From assembly GCA_024195585.1 (NCBI GenBank), contig SWBL01000496.1, positions 1 to 27,022 of the forward strand: a stretch of DNA of 27,022 nt. The letters are read 5' to 3'. Shown here piece after piece: positions 1 through 9,363 of this stretch. This DNA comes from Aureobasidium sp. EXF-3400 (Eukaryota; Ascomycota; Dothideomycetes; Dothideales; Saccotheciaceae). Numbering within the stretch: position 1 is the stretch's first letter; each line of letters begins with the position of its first letter. The translations under genes were made by a program, and so were the position numbers. The notes beneath the pieces are model-generated. The model searched no databases and was not told where the DNA came from. It saw nothing but the letters and a program-made list of their open reading frames with translations.

Positions 1-97
1 ACGTGGTCACCCACCGTAGTACTAATCTGCCGTTCAACTGCTTATGTATGGCAGAGCGGACGGGATGCCCAGTTTTCAGCTGACTGTGGCCGTACGT
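1..97 (-). rRNA. 5S rRNA gene, partial (3' end cut by window edge)
   Basis: Read on the minus strand from position 97, the sequence has the fungal 5S layout: an ACGTACGGCCACAG start, a loop-and-helix III block GGGCATCCCGTCCGCTC, ATAAGC, and the GTGGGTGACCAC block near the 3' end. The last 15-20 nt fall outside the window. It matches the copy at the right end in 95 of 97 positions; the two differences are at nt 3 and 9. Helix II strands TCAGCTG and CAGTTGA are complementary but differ from the GTGTGG/CCACAC usual in Pezizomycotina. The RNA is part of the large ribosomal subunit and is made by RNA polymerase III. A pseudogene is possible, but the paired helix and the upstream TATA-like element argue for a working gene. 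Confidence 0.9.
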
Positions 98-120
98 ATT
101 TAGAAGTCCATCTTTTGTTC

Positions 121-126
121 ATATAA
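121..126 (-). promoter_or_regulatory. TATA-like element of left 5S gene (TTATAT at -29 to -24)
   Basis: TTATAT lies exactly 29 to 24 nt upstream of the inferred 5S start at 97. The right-hand 5S copy has the same hexamer at the same distance, although the rest of the flanks differ. An upstream TATA element near -29 is known to matter for 5S transcription in Neurospora. Its role here is inferred from position. Confidence 0.6.
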
Positions 127-267
127 CCCTGCAGCATCAGTGTCGTTCGTGCTTATCGTCTTCTAACACTGATTACACATATCATTGCAACGGTGTGGGG
201 GCAATTTTTGGACACGTGTCGGATGGGGGCTGGCATTCATTGTGTTGTAAGTGGATGTGATGCTCTT

Positions 268-2523
268 TTAGTTCACCGGACCAACACCAAGCCACTCATG
301 AGGATAGATGAAAGAATCTCCCTTTCTAGCATGTATCCACCAATCATCCCTACAATCAAGCAAGACCTTACGTCTTTCAACAGGTCTCAAGTTCTCATAG
401 TCACTAACATTCCAGACCTGGCGTGTCGAGACATTCGACACGCAAACTTTATCCTCGCCGAGTTCGCAAACGTACCAACATGTGTGCGGTGCTGATTTCT
501 TGTTCTGGTCACAACTGAAGACAACAAGACTTTGCAGTTTGCGACCTTTATTTTTTCTCTTGCGAAAGTAGAGAAAGGTGTAGATGGCGTCGGTGATTGA
601 TAGAACCCATGGACGTGATTCACGACCCGACGACAACAAGATCGATCTGTGGATGAAGAGGCGAAGGTGGATTAGTTTTGGCATTGAGGCAAGGGCTTGG
701 AAAACTGATTGAGCCTCCTCGATTGACGAACAGCAGTTTTCGAAGATGTCGGCGATTCTATGAGCACCCGCCGAGGAAAGTATGTTTTCCAAGTAAGTTC
801 GGATATGTTCGGGTTCTGATTCCTCTTGCTGTAGCTGATGTAGCTGTTGAACGCGCTGTGTGCGTCTAATGTTCGTTTCAGATTGCTGGAGATTCAGCAT
901 TCGGAGATGATCATCGTGAAGCGGATTGGCAAGTCGAGGTGGTGCAGACGGGATGTGACAGATCCCTCCAGTCAGTCGGTTGTTGGGGGGTATTTGTACT
1001 GGAGCCAATGTGGTTTGCTGAGAACGTGCTGCGATACGGCTCAAGGCCTCGGTACGAGCGAGCTGCAATCGCTGCAGATACTGCTGCTGTTCACGACCAG
1101 CCATGAGGGACCGTATTTGCGGTTCGTAGGGAATTTCGGTGTTTTTTGCTAGGCTTTGTGCGATGTGCAGGTCCTCAGGTGTTTGTCCCACGGTTGGAAC
1201 CCTGACTCCTTCGGCTACGTCTATCTGGTCATACAAATGGAAAGGCTGTACGTCCAGAGCGAACCACTCTAAATCTTTGAATCTCGAAACTTCATTTTGT
1301 AAGTCTTCCGCCCGCAACCACTTTTGGGCGTTCGCAGTGCCCAGTGGTGGCATCATGTCTTGATGAAAGCATAAACTGCGTAGTGATGCGTCAGAGCTGT
1401 TGATATTTGCGAGTACGTTCACAGAGCAGCCGACGATGGACAGACGATGAAGGCGTAATGAGAGTAGGAATGATCCTATGTTATCATCAATCTCAACAGA
1501 TTTGGTCATATTGCGTATGACTGCGTTTGGTGCAGGCCCAAGAACTCTTCGATCGACGACAAGCGACTTTAACGAAGGTAGTTCAGGGCCGTGTTTGACG
1601 AATTCTTGGATGATACTATCTCCTGTCAAGGACAAGGATTCCAGTTTGGGCCATATCCTAGACCATACAGCCCAGCCTTCATTCCCGAAAGAGAGTACTC
1701 CTTGTAACGACAAGTGTTTGAGCTCTGGTACAGCTCGGCCAATATATATCAGTCCTTGGGTCTGCTCTTTGATAGCAGTTGCATCATCTGGCCGTCGAAT
1801 CGAATTGTGGAGACCTAGACTGACTTCCAGATGGCGCAACTTGTTATTCTTCTCCAAATTCTTAGCAAACATCTTAGATGGTGTGTCGTTCTGCGTCCAT
1901 TCTATGGTTGAGTTTGTGTTTAGAAGCGCAGTGCTAAGACTTTCTATCTGGTTGGTATCCTCGATGATACAAGGATTCATATCGTCCAGATGTTTGTCTA
2001 GAGTGATGCGCACATTCAACAACTTGAAGGTAGTCAAGAGAGATATATCGAAGGATCGACCGGTCGCTCGGTTCCTATCATCTGTCTTCGGTATGATCCT
2101 GGAACCGTCAGTCCGTACACACCGAGACATGCTGAGTACACTGTGGACTTGAAAGATTGTTTACCTTACGCTCTGTAAGCCGGAGAGATGTGGCAGGATT
2201 CGTTGAAGTGCTTCATGCACATGGCTTCGGGGTTGATGTTGCTCCCAAGATGTCTTGCATAACATAGTGATTTCTCGCACGTAGTTACAGAAATCCCGAT
2301 TAGATTCCACGAAGCTGAGGAGCGCAGCAGAATCAATGTCATCTACGCTGCCACGGTCTGCAAGTAAGAGATCGATGCTCCTAAAGAGCAATGATGATGC
2401 GACTGAATGAAACCTTCTGCAGACCAGATTCAAGCGTTGTAAAGTCAACCCGCGTCCATTGCCCTCAATTTGCTCGAAGCATAATGTCAAGAGTTCAGGA
2501 CTCAGATCTTGTATTGAGACCAT
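268..2523 (-). CDS. F-box domain protein (two exons)
   Basis: Model: exon 1 2523-2165, intron 2164-2099 (66 nt), exon 2 2098-268, giving 729 aa. The intron has donor AG|GTAAAC, branch site CTGAC and acceptor TTCCAG; it holds an in-frame TAA, so it must be removed. The first ATG is at 2523. Residues 4-46 look like an F-box (LSPELLTLCFEQI, then LNLVCRRFHSVASSLLFRSI), the Skp1-binding module of SCF ubiquitin ligases. The long remainder has leucine-rich stretches such as LKHLSLQGVL and LESLSLTGDS, suggesting irregular leucine-rich repeats for substrate binding. A glutamine-rich stretch (QRVQQLHQLQQEES) lies around residues 420-440. The C-terminal 150 residues are unrecognised. A TATATA sequence at about 2612-2618 sits 90 nt upstream. 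Such F-box genes are numerous and fast-evolving in ascomycetes, and no substrate can be named. Confidence 0.8.
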
Positions 2524-3520
2524 GACTGTAAGGATGTTGACCAAAAAGTAAATTATAAATGCGATGAATGTTGGTTTTCTTGCCGCTCAAGGATGAACTG
2601 CACCGTCTTAGTATATAAAGGCGAGGTCAGTGAAGAGACCACAGAAGTATGAAATCATAAAGGTACGACTCCTACTGTTCTAGAACGAAACTTGGCTGAG
2701 CTGATTACAGTATAAGCTAACATCACAACGAAACACGCGGGTGTATGTATATTCTTAGTTGCGACACGCGATTGCTAACACATTACTCACGAAACATCGG
2801 GACAACGTGTTACCTCCAAGAATGTGAATTAAATAATATTAATTTGGTATACTTGGGATGGAAGGAGACCGAAAGTGCACGGACTGTTCTTTCCAACCTC
2901 GCCTTTCAACCTCAGCTCGTGTTTTCTTGCTCTCTTGCTTTCTTCTCAGCAACAGCCAACATGAATATGTTCATAGAGATGTTTGATCTATATGAATCTA
3001 TATCTGGAGTTTTCGCTGTCGATCGGCATCTCTAGTTTTTGAACTTCAGGCTGGACGTTGACCAAAAGATTCTTTAGAGGCTTCCCATGAGAGCGACATG
3101 ACTTACTTGGATTCTGCTTCTCCCGAAGTACCTGGAAGGGATTTTCAACATAATGCATATGATTTCAACGATCCCTGGAAGCTCGGAAAACCTTTGTACT
3201 AAACTGAACAGTATACTCCTCCATGGACGGTCACAAGTAGCCTAAACGCAATCAGCTTGCTATACTGCTAGACGAGATATTCGAGAATCATTCGTAGATT
3301 CTTGTGCCATTGGATGTCACTTATAGCTTGCGACCATAAGATTTAGACGCAGCAGACTGCCTCTAGACCGTGACATACTGGAACGTACCTCGCGGTCACC
3401 AAATTCGTTTGGATCTTTCGATCCTCCTTGCAACGAGCGAATACGATTTGCACCAAGACATGGAATCCATATCTCAGATTTTCCGGCAGTGTAGTAAGCT
3501 TTATGTTAAAGGTCGATTAG
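2524..3520. other. Intergenic, no gene seen
   Basis: About 1 kb between the F-box start and the first hairpin element. It holds the F-box promoter, including a TATATA at about 2612-2618, and a small AT palindrome with 6-bp arms (AATTAA/TTAATT) at 2827-2844. The ORFs here are short and resemble nothing known. Confidence 0.5.
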
Positions 3521-3660
3521 CTCTTTTCCAATGGACCAACCATGTGTGCCCGCTGAGACCACTACACTTTAGTCTAGTGGTAAGGCGCTTGTATGAATTG
3601 GTTGGTCCTATCTGCTTTTTTTTTTGGCCTCTCGAAGGTCTTGAGTTCGAGTTTCTTCAA
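3521..3660 (+). repeat. Hairpin/tRNA-like dispersed element, copy A
   Basis: One of three related copies in this window. It starts with CTCTTTTCCAA, followed by a 76-nt hairpin at 3533-3608 whose outer arms are GGACCAACC and GGTTGGTCC and whose inner arms are CACTACACT and AGTCTAGTG (8 of 9 pairs). A tRNA A-box-like sequence (TAGTCTAGTGGTAAGGCGC) forms the 3' side of the inner stem. A run of ten T follows (3616-3625), then a B-box-like GAGTTCGAGTT (3643-3653). About 62 of 76 hairpin positions match copy C. It could be a tRNA-derived SINE, a small palindromic element or a structured non-coding RNA. The T run between A and B boxes would be expected to stop RNA polymerase III, so transcription as a classical SINE is doubtful. 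The strand given is that of the A/B boxes. Confidence 0.6.
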
Positions 3661-4264
3661 TGTTTATCACTGCCTTCACACTGCTGGTGGTGATGTTTAT
3701 ACACGACAACCTGTATACTATCACACACTCTTGATGATCCATCTGGATATTAGATTCGCTCTGGACCTGAATGGCGGGCGGAATGATCTGCCAGAATCCT
3801 CGATTGCTGTCAAAAGAGTAGATAATATCATAGCAAATGTCCAGAGTCCATGCCAGGTTGAGAGGCAGCAGTTCTACGATCGATCTGCCTGCGAGAACCA
3901 GAGCTGCACATCCTCGAAAGTCGTACATAAGATCAAGAGCAAGTCTATGCATTGCGACAGAAACTACAGGTAGTGGGGTCGTACTTGGGATCACCGTAAG
4001 GAGTCGCTTATCATCACTCGACGAGAGTGAGGACTAACCACGTCGAGGCGAGCTATTGTTTTCGTTCCTTTTGTCTCTCACCTATTGTCAATTCACACAT
4101 TCGCGGTCACTCCTCCCTTTTATTTCCATTACAACCGAGTCTGCTCCTTCTCCTTTTCTTGCTACACAACATCGACTCCTCAGGCGCACGCGATCATCGT
4201 GCTATACAAGATCGTCATCAACATCAACAACAACCTTGACCAACCACGATCTCAGGTCAACAAC
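3661..4264 (+). promoter_or_regulatory. Upstream region and likely 5' UTR of the 4265 gene
   Basis: No gene is visible. From about 4060 the plus strand becomes strongly pyrimidine-rich, then turns to a CAACATCAACAACAACC leader just before the ATG. This CT-rich tract followed by an A/C-rich leader is typical of well-expressed genes in filamentous fungi. No TATA box is evident. Confidence 0.4.
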
Positions 4265-5069
4265 ATGTCGGCTTCTCGCCCTCGCCCTCGTCCTACCATG
4301 CACGCCGATCTTCCACACAAGTGGTTGTGGTGTGAGAGCCACTCTCAGGTCACCAAGTGGTACATGAATGTGCCCAGCCGCCCCCGCTACAGCACCTTCG
4401 TCTCATCCTTCGTCAACACTGCCAATAGAGCCTGGATCAAGGCCATCAACCCCTAGGCCAAGCTGTCGGACCTCGACCGCACTATCGTTGACTGTCTCCT
4501 CAACGACCCCATCCCTGCCGACGTGATGATCGCAACCCTGCAGGACTACAACCACTATATCGGTGGTATCAAGGGAGATCTGAAACAGACCGGCTTGATT
4601 CCCTGGGAAGACGAGGCTCCTAGTAAGTTGACCTTTGCTCTCTTCACTGACTTGGTCATTGCACTACTAATTATGCTGCTCTGCAGGTGACGCAGCCATC
4701 GAGAAGGGAGTTGGAGAGCTTTACAAGTTGATCGAGAAGACTCAGGAGAAGTACTACGAGGCTGAAGATGCCAGGGTCTCTACAAAGGAGCAGGGCAAGA
4801 AGAAGAACAAGAGAAAGGGCAAGGCCATTGCCAACATCAACAACAAGGTCGAAGAGGATGAAGAGATGCAGGATGTCGATATGGAGGACGAGCAGACCAT
4901 GCCTTTGTTCAACGACATGAATGTCGAGCTTACTGCTGCTGGCAATGCCCCTGCCGCTGTCAGGGAGAAGGAAAAGGGCAAGAGCTCGGTCAAGTTCGGA
5001 GAGCTCCCTCTGGTTGGCGGCAAGAAGAAGGATGATGATCAGGAGTGGAAAGATTTCTTCCTCAAGTAA
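4265..5069 (+). pseudogene. Paralog of the 7063-7672 gene, interrupted by an in-frame TAG; family unrecognised
   Basis: Exon 1 runs 4265-4622, intron 4623-4686 (64 nt; donor GTAAGT, a TACTAAT near the acceptor, acceptor CTGCAG) and exon 2 4687-5069, for 247 codons including stop. Codon 64 (4454-4456) is TAG, where the paralog has CGG (Arg). The frame before and after stays open, the splice sites are intact and about half of exon 1 residues match the paralog, for example IVDCLL, PIPA, IGG.KGD and TGLI. So this is either a very recent pseudogene, a polymorphism, a sequencing error or a readthrough case. If read through, the product would be 246 aa, with a lysine-rich stretch (KKKNKRKGK), an acidic stretch (EEDEEMQDVDMED) and a C-terminal FGELPLVGGKKK block shared with the paralog. 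Function is unknown. Confidence 0.65.
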
Positions 5070-5428
5070 ACTCTTCTGAGCTCGTCGGAGTGAAGGGAGC
5101 TCTTTCAATGAAGCAGAACCTGCTCCACGGCGAAGATGAGAGTATCTTGACAGAGAAACCACGATTGGCATCGAAAGCTTTCTTCTTCTCCTACTTTGCT
5201 CACTCTCGTGGCTGGTCGAAATTGACATCATCCTTTATGTTTTGTAGCATTATACCCCTTGCTTTTACTACTTCACAGCAACACACCAGTTATCTTTCCT
5301 ACCATTGTTTTTAGCCCCTGAACTCCTCGTGAAGACAACCTTGATTTGACAGCATCATATCCAAGGATATTTCCATATCCACAAAACTCCAACCATAGAT
5401 GCAGGTGCTATATTCATGTCAATTTACC
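5070..5428. other. 3' flank of the 4265 gene, nothing else seen
   Basis: This probably holds the 3' UTR and terminator region. No conserved ORF or RNA is visible. Confidence 0.4.
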
Positions 5429-5560
5429 TCTTTTCCAACGAACCAATCATGTGTGCCCGCCGGTATTACTACACTCAGTGTGGTAGATAGGCGCTTGTAT
5501 GAATTGACTGGTTCTGACCCTTTTTTTTCGTTGACAGTTGCATGTTCGACTCAGGGCATG
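5429..5560 (+). repeat. Hairpin/tRNA-like dispersed element, copy B
   Basis: Same order as copy A: CTCTTTTCCAA, a hairpin at 5440-5514 with outer arms GAACCA and TGGTTC and inner arms TACTACACT and AGTGTGGTA (all nine pair, one G-T), then a run of eight T (5521-5528) and a B-box-like TGTTCGACTCA (5543-5553). The outer pair at position 2 is A-T here against G-C in the other copies, and the first inner pair is T-A against C-G, so pairing is kept while sequence changes. It is the most diverged copy and is not next to a separate paralogous gene. Confidence 0.55.
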
Positions 5561-6315
5561 ACTTTCCCTTTTTGCTTTACGAAGTTCTAGTCGTAGTGAT
5601 AACAGCTCATTCCATTCAACAAAACAGGTCTTACCCCCTGCTTGGACTACGTCTGTTTTATTGTGTCCTTGGACGCTGTCTAGAAGTCGTAAGAGTTGAA
5701 GCGTAATCGACCATCAACTTTCTTACATTCTGAAGCACAACAGAAGTATCCTCGCGAGTCGAAGGTAATGCTGACCGTATGTGGTTGAGCTGTTTCCGAA
5801 GGCGTTGGGTGGCGGCGAGCTCGTCGTCTGTATCCTGCTCTTCTTGTTGCTTTGTAGTTTGTAGTACTCGTATGTGTTAGGCTATGGTAGGTAGTGGTAT
5901 TCGAGGTATCTCAAAATTGTCTTCGACGTTTTCCTTGAGATCGAATAACGCTTGTTGGCCACGCTTAGATGATTAACTGGATGAGAGGACCTGGTTTCGA
6001 CCTTCTCAGCCAGTCCAGCTCACTTACATCAATCATCTGTAGTGGCGAGATCGTGTCAAGATGCATGGTGCTAGGGACTTCGGACTGCGAGCTTGAAGGG
6101 TAGAATGTACTTGAGGTATAAGATTCAAAGTTTGAGGTGTTTTTTTTTTTACAACCTTGGATTCCTTCTTGTCTGATAATAGCACAATGCATTTTTCATG
6201 TTTGACTTGTACGTCCACTTCAAGCATTCAATTCCTACGCGCATTACTACCACGCGCGAAGGGCTCGCAGATGTGTGGATGCAGGTTTGAAGATGATATA
6301 CTCTAGGTAATCGCG
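5561..6315. other. Intergenic, no gene seen
   Basis: About 750 bp between element copies B and C. A T run lies at about 6140-6150. The longest ORFs (under 80 codons) have no recognisable motif. Confidence 0.4.
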
Positions 6316-6450
6316 CTCTTCTCCAACAGACCAACCATGTGTGCCCGCTAACATCACCACACTTTAGTGCGGTGGTCAGGCGCCCGTACGAATTGGTTAG
6401 TCTTGGTTATTTTCTTGCTTCCAGAAGGTCTCAAGTTCGACTCAGGGGCT
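6316..6450 (+). repeat. Hairpin/tRNA-like dispersed element, copy C
   Basis: CTCTTCTCCAA leads into a hairpin at 6328-6403. Outer arms are AGACCAACC and GGTTAGTCT (one mismatch), and inner arms are CACCACACT and AGTGCGGTG (one mismatch) around a TT loop. The A-box-like TAGTGCGGTGGTCAGGCGC is the best tRNA match of the three. The T run is shorter and broken (TTATTTTCTT). A B-box-like AGTTCGACTCA (6434-6444) lies in the context AAGGTCTCAAGTTCGACTC. T-rich sequence at about 6474-6480 could end a polymerase III transcript. The copy sits about 610 bp upstream of the intact paralog, as copy A sits about 600 bp upstream of the interrupted one. Confidence 0.6.
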
Positions 6451-7062
6451 CGCTCATCACTTGCTGATTGGACTTTTTTTGCTCTCGTCTTACTCTACAT
6501 CTAACAGTGCTTTTACAAGCAGTCGCAGGTTTGAGAGTGTAGCATCTACCATGACCATCTGAGTATTTGTGATGTATGATGAACATAAGGTCGTGTCAAG
6601 TGTCGAGTTTTCACCTCCAAAGCTGATATGTCTCTGCAAAGCCTCATCAAAGAAAAAATATAGTGATATATCAATCTTCCATGCCGCGAGGCCGATGTTG
6701 TATATTTCTAGAACGGCAGAGGTATTTTCGTTGTACTGGTTTACTCTCGCTTTAGATTGGATGATGGTTGGCGTGGTGTTGTGTCAATGTCAATGGTTGT
6801 ATGCTCGATCGAAGGTACTCAGTTCATCGAGTTACGTCCTCTCGGACCACAAGTGGATCCTGTCACAAAACTCACTCGTCGCATAAAGCTTGTAGGATGA
6901 CGACAGTCGGTCTCAGGGGAAGCAGCTTCTTTAGTTTCGCTTGATCATATTCGGATTTCACTCGTGTTGCGCAGTTGCATAAAGTTTGTCTCCTCGGCAG
7001 CCGTCCACTTGACTTCTGAGTATTCCTACCACAACAACAACAACAACTTCAGCAACAGCATA
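6451..7062 (+). promoter_or_regulatory. Upstream region of the 7063 gene
   Basis: No gene is seen. Just before the ATG is an A/C-rich leader with a CAA repeat (about 7031-7045), resembling the CAACAACAACC leader of the paralog at 4265. The similarity suggests that leader and coding sequence were duplicated together. Confidence 0.35.
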
Positions 7063-7672
7063 ATGTCTTTACCTGAGCCACAGTACAGCTGGTTGTGGTG
7101 TGATGACAACCAGAAAGTTACCGACTGGTTCTTGAGCGTAGCCGACCGCCATGACTACGATCTGTTCTATTCCTCATTCATCAACATTGCCAACAAGGTC
7201 TGGATGAAATCGCTCGACCCGCGGGCCAAGATGTTGCAGCCTCTAGAAATGCGCATCGTCGACTGTCTCCTGAAGGAGCCCATTCCCGCCAACGCACTCA
7301 TCGATGTGCTAAAGGAGTACAACCAACTCATCGGAGGCACTAAAGGCGATATCAAAGCGACAGGCCTTATAAGATGGACCAATGAACCTCCTAGTAAGTC
7401 AGATCCTGACTTCCATTCCGTTTGTCCAGATGTACTCACTCTGCCTTTTCATAGCAATGGCTGCCATGGAAGCCGGCGTACGAAAACTTTACAAGCTGAT
7501 TGTCGCAACCTGGCGCAAGTGTTGTCGCGCTGATGACTCTGATGGCAAGCCTATCGAAGACGAAGAGATAGTTGATACTGAGGCTGCTGACGAGATGGAC
7601 AAGAGTCGTGTCACATTCGAGCTCGCCATCGTTGGAGGCAAGAAGAACAATGAGGATCAGGACATGGCTTGA
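7063..7672 (+). CDS. Unrecognised small protein, intact paralog of the 4265 gene (two exons)
   Basis: Exon 1 is 7063-7393, intron 7394-7454 (61 nt; GTAAGT to CATAG) and exon 2 7455-7672, giving 182 aa. The intron interrupts the same codon position as in the 4265 paralog, which supports both models. The N-terminal half is conserved between paralogs: WLWC near residue 10, SSF.N.AN..W.K, P.AK, IVDCLL..PIPA, YN..IGG.KGD, TGLI.W. Exon 2 is much shorter than in the paralog: the lysine-rich stretch is missing, but an acidic segment and a C-terminal FELAIVGGKK block remain. No signal peptide, membrane segment or known domain is visible. It converges on the UBX gene, with 125 bp between the stop codons. 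I do not recognise the family, which may be lineage-specific. Confidence 0.75.
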
Positions 7673-7797
7673 AGCAAGGTCAAGACGAAGGACTGGTCAC
7701 AAGGCTTTGTTTTCTTGAGCTGTGAAAATGCAACTATTTCATTTCAATCATTAAAGAGGAACACTAACTCGCTTGCTCAGTTGAGTTTCATCACGCT

Positions 7798-9363
7798 TTA
7801 CTTCTTCTTGCCAATGCCGCCGAAGCCCATCATCTTCTTCAGCTTGGCCTCCCTTTCAGCAAACGAGAGCGAAGACTTTTTCTTAGGTTCTTCGGCCTTG
7901 GTTGCAAGTGCTTGTTTGACCTCTTCTTCTGCGACTGGCTCTTTGACCTCCAACTCCTTGGCTTGTCCTCTGAGTGCTTTCTTCAGCAGTGGTCGATCAC
8001 GGACTTCCTTCGGCACGCTGTCGTCCCAGACGAATATGATCAGGGAGCGATCTCTGACACCAAGATCCTTGATCAACTTCTGTTGGCTTGTAGGATCGAA
8101 AATGAGTGGCTTCATCTGGAGGCCAGTCATCTGCAGTCTGAACTTGAGCGAAGGATCATCGAGCATTCCCTGGACCTTTGTGTAGAGAGACTCGGATGTG
8201 TCTGACTGTGTGACTTGCCATTCGACTGTAAACATGTCTGGGAAGCGTATGCGAAGAGTCGCGGTCTTGATCTCGGCGAGAGCAGCCGCCTTGCTTGCAC
8301 TATTGGCGGCTATCTCCTTGTCCGACAATAGACGTGTATTTCTGCCCAGCTTAGTGAGACTGGCTTGATGGGCGTTTGCATGTTCGACAGAAGGCAAATA
8401 GTCGGCTTCGTTGTACGCCTGTCTCGCAGCAAACGGGGTGTTATCGGAAGGAGCAGCGTAGACTGAGATGCCTGTGTCCAATGAAGGGAATTGGCTTTCA
8501 GTCGAGGGCATCTGTGTCGTTGAAGATGATGCTATCACGTCGTCTTCTTGTGCAGGCTGTTCCGAAGGAGCAAGATCTGGGGCGGGTGTCATGATGGTAT
8601 CTCCTGAAGGGTCTTGGGCAGCGTCGTCTTCGCGCGGCACGGCAGAGTTGTCGGCATCAGCGTCAGGAAGTGAAGAGAGCTGCACATCTGGAGCTGCGTG
8701 TGCACCATGTGATGATGCAGTTTGGACCTGTGTCGCTTCTTGTGACGACAGAGCTTGTAGGTATGTGGTAATCTGAGTCTTAGCCTCTTCCATGCGCACG
8801 CCCTCGTTCTTGAATGACAGCCTGATCAGGACATTGCCGTGATTATGACCTAGTTGAGCGAGAGACTTTTGTAAATCCAAGAAGGTAGACAGCTCTCTCG
8901 CGCTGCCTCCGATGTTCAGGCAAGGTTGTAAATAACAGAGATAGCCGCTACCAGTCTGTGAGCTTGGGGCGCTTCTTTCTGTGAGGTTGAGCTTGTTTGT
9001 GTTGCCAGCGACACCATCCTCAAACTTGCGGAGAATGAGCCACAGTGGAGTATTGCTAGGGAAGTGGTCTTCTAGACGTGGCAAGTTGTCTTCGGCGGGT
9101 AGTTGTAGGGCGACCTTGACGACCGAAGGAGAGCGTGAGGATTGGACCAGCTGCAGCTTTGCGCCTGAGACGAGACCGGAGAGACGGAAGGGGAGAGAGA
9201 GATCGATAGGCTTGTCCTTTGTGTTCTTGAGGATGTGTTGATCAGGGTCAAGTTGGAACTTGTCGCATGCTTGCTCGAGGACGGAGCGAAGGGAAGTGGC
9301 GGGCGTGACCTTGACCTGGATGCGCTTGAAGGCAGCATCCAGGACGACGACGTGGGACGCCAT
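7798..9363 (-). CDS. UBX-domain protein, TUG/ASPSCR1 (yeast Ubx4) type
   Basis: A single open exon of 521 aa from the ATG at 9363. Residues 4-75 form an N-terminal ubiquitin-like domain of TUG type (VVVLDAAFKRIQVKVTP, then ACDKFQLDP and KPIDLSLPFRLSGL). A second related segment starts near 80. A low-complexity, acidic, Ser/Ala-rich linker covers roughly 205-300. Residues 370-448 are a UBX domain (LRIRFPDMFTVEWQV through SLIIFVWDD). The tail is charged and lysine-rich, ending GFGGIGKKK. This domain order is that of TUG/Ubx4, adaptors of the Cdc48/p97 ATPase that act in ER-associated degradation and in p97 hexamer control. The gene is divergent from the thioredoxin-PITH gene and convergent with the 7063 gene. 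The exact orthologue cannot be fixed without a search. Confidence 0.88.
   Translation of the reverse strand: MASHVVVLDAAFKRIQVKVTPATSLRSVLEQACDKFQLDPDQHILKNTKDKPIDLSLPFRLSGLVSGAKLQLVQSSRSPSVVKVALQLPAEDNLPRLEDHFPSNTPLWLILRKFEDGVAGNTNKLNLTERSAPSSQTGSGYLCYLQPCLNIGGSARELSTFLDLQKSLAQLGHNHGNVLIRLSFKNEGVRMEEAKTQITTYLQALSSQEATQVQTASSHGAHAAPDVQLSSLPDADADNSAVPREDDAAQDPSGDTIMTPAPDLAPSEQPAQEDDVIASSSTTQMPSTESQFPSLDTGISVYAAPSDNTPFAARQAYNEADYLPSVEHANAHQASLTKLGRNTRLLSDKEIAANSASKAAALAEIKTATLRIRFPDMFTVEWQVTQSDTSESLYTKVQGMLDDPSLKFRLQMTGLQMKPLIFDPTSQQKLIKDLGVRDRSLIIFVWDDSVPKEVRDRPLLKKALRGQAKELEVKEPVAEEEVKQALATKAEEPKKKSSLSFAEREAKLKKMMGFGGIGKKK

Noticed and set aside
1478..2152. 224-codon ORF on the plus strand opposite the F-box gene
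   Set aside because: It is the antisense shadow of the F-box exon and has no domain of its own.
2524..2544. Upstream start of the F-box protein at 2544
   Set aside because: That codon is TTG; the first ATG is at 2523, directly before the F-box.
3574..3655. A genuine tRNA gene at copy A (and likewise at B and C)
   Set aside because: A-box-like and B-box-like motifs exist, but no acceptor stem or anticodon arm can be formed, and T runs lie between the boxes.
4671..5231. 186-codon minus-strand ORF with Leu-rich stretches resembling a membrane protein
   Set aside because: It is the complement of the lysine/glutamate-rich exon 2 of the 4265 gene; the antisense of such codons gives Leu/Phe/Ser runs.
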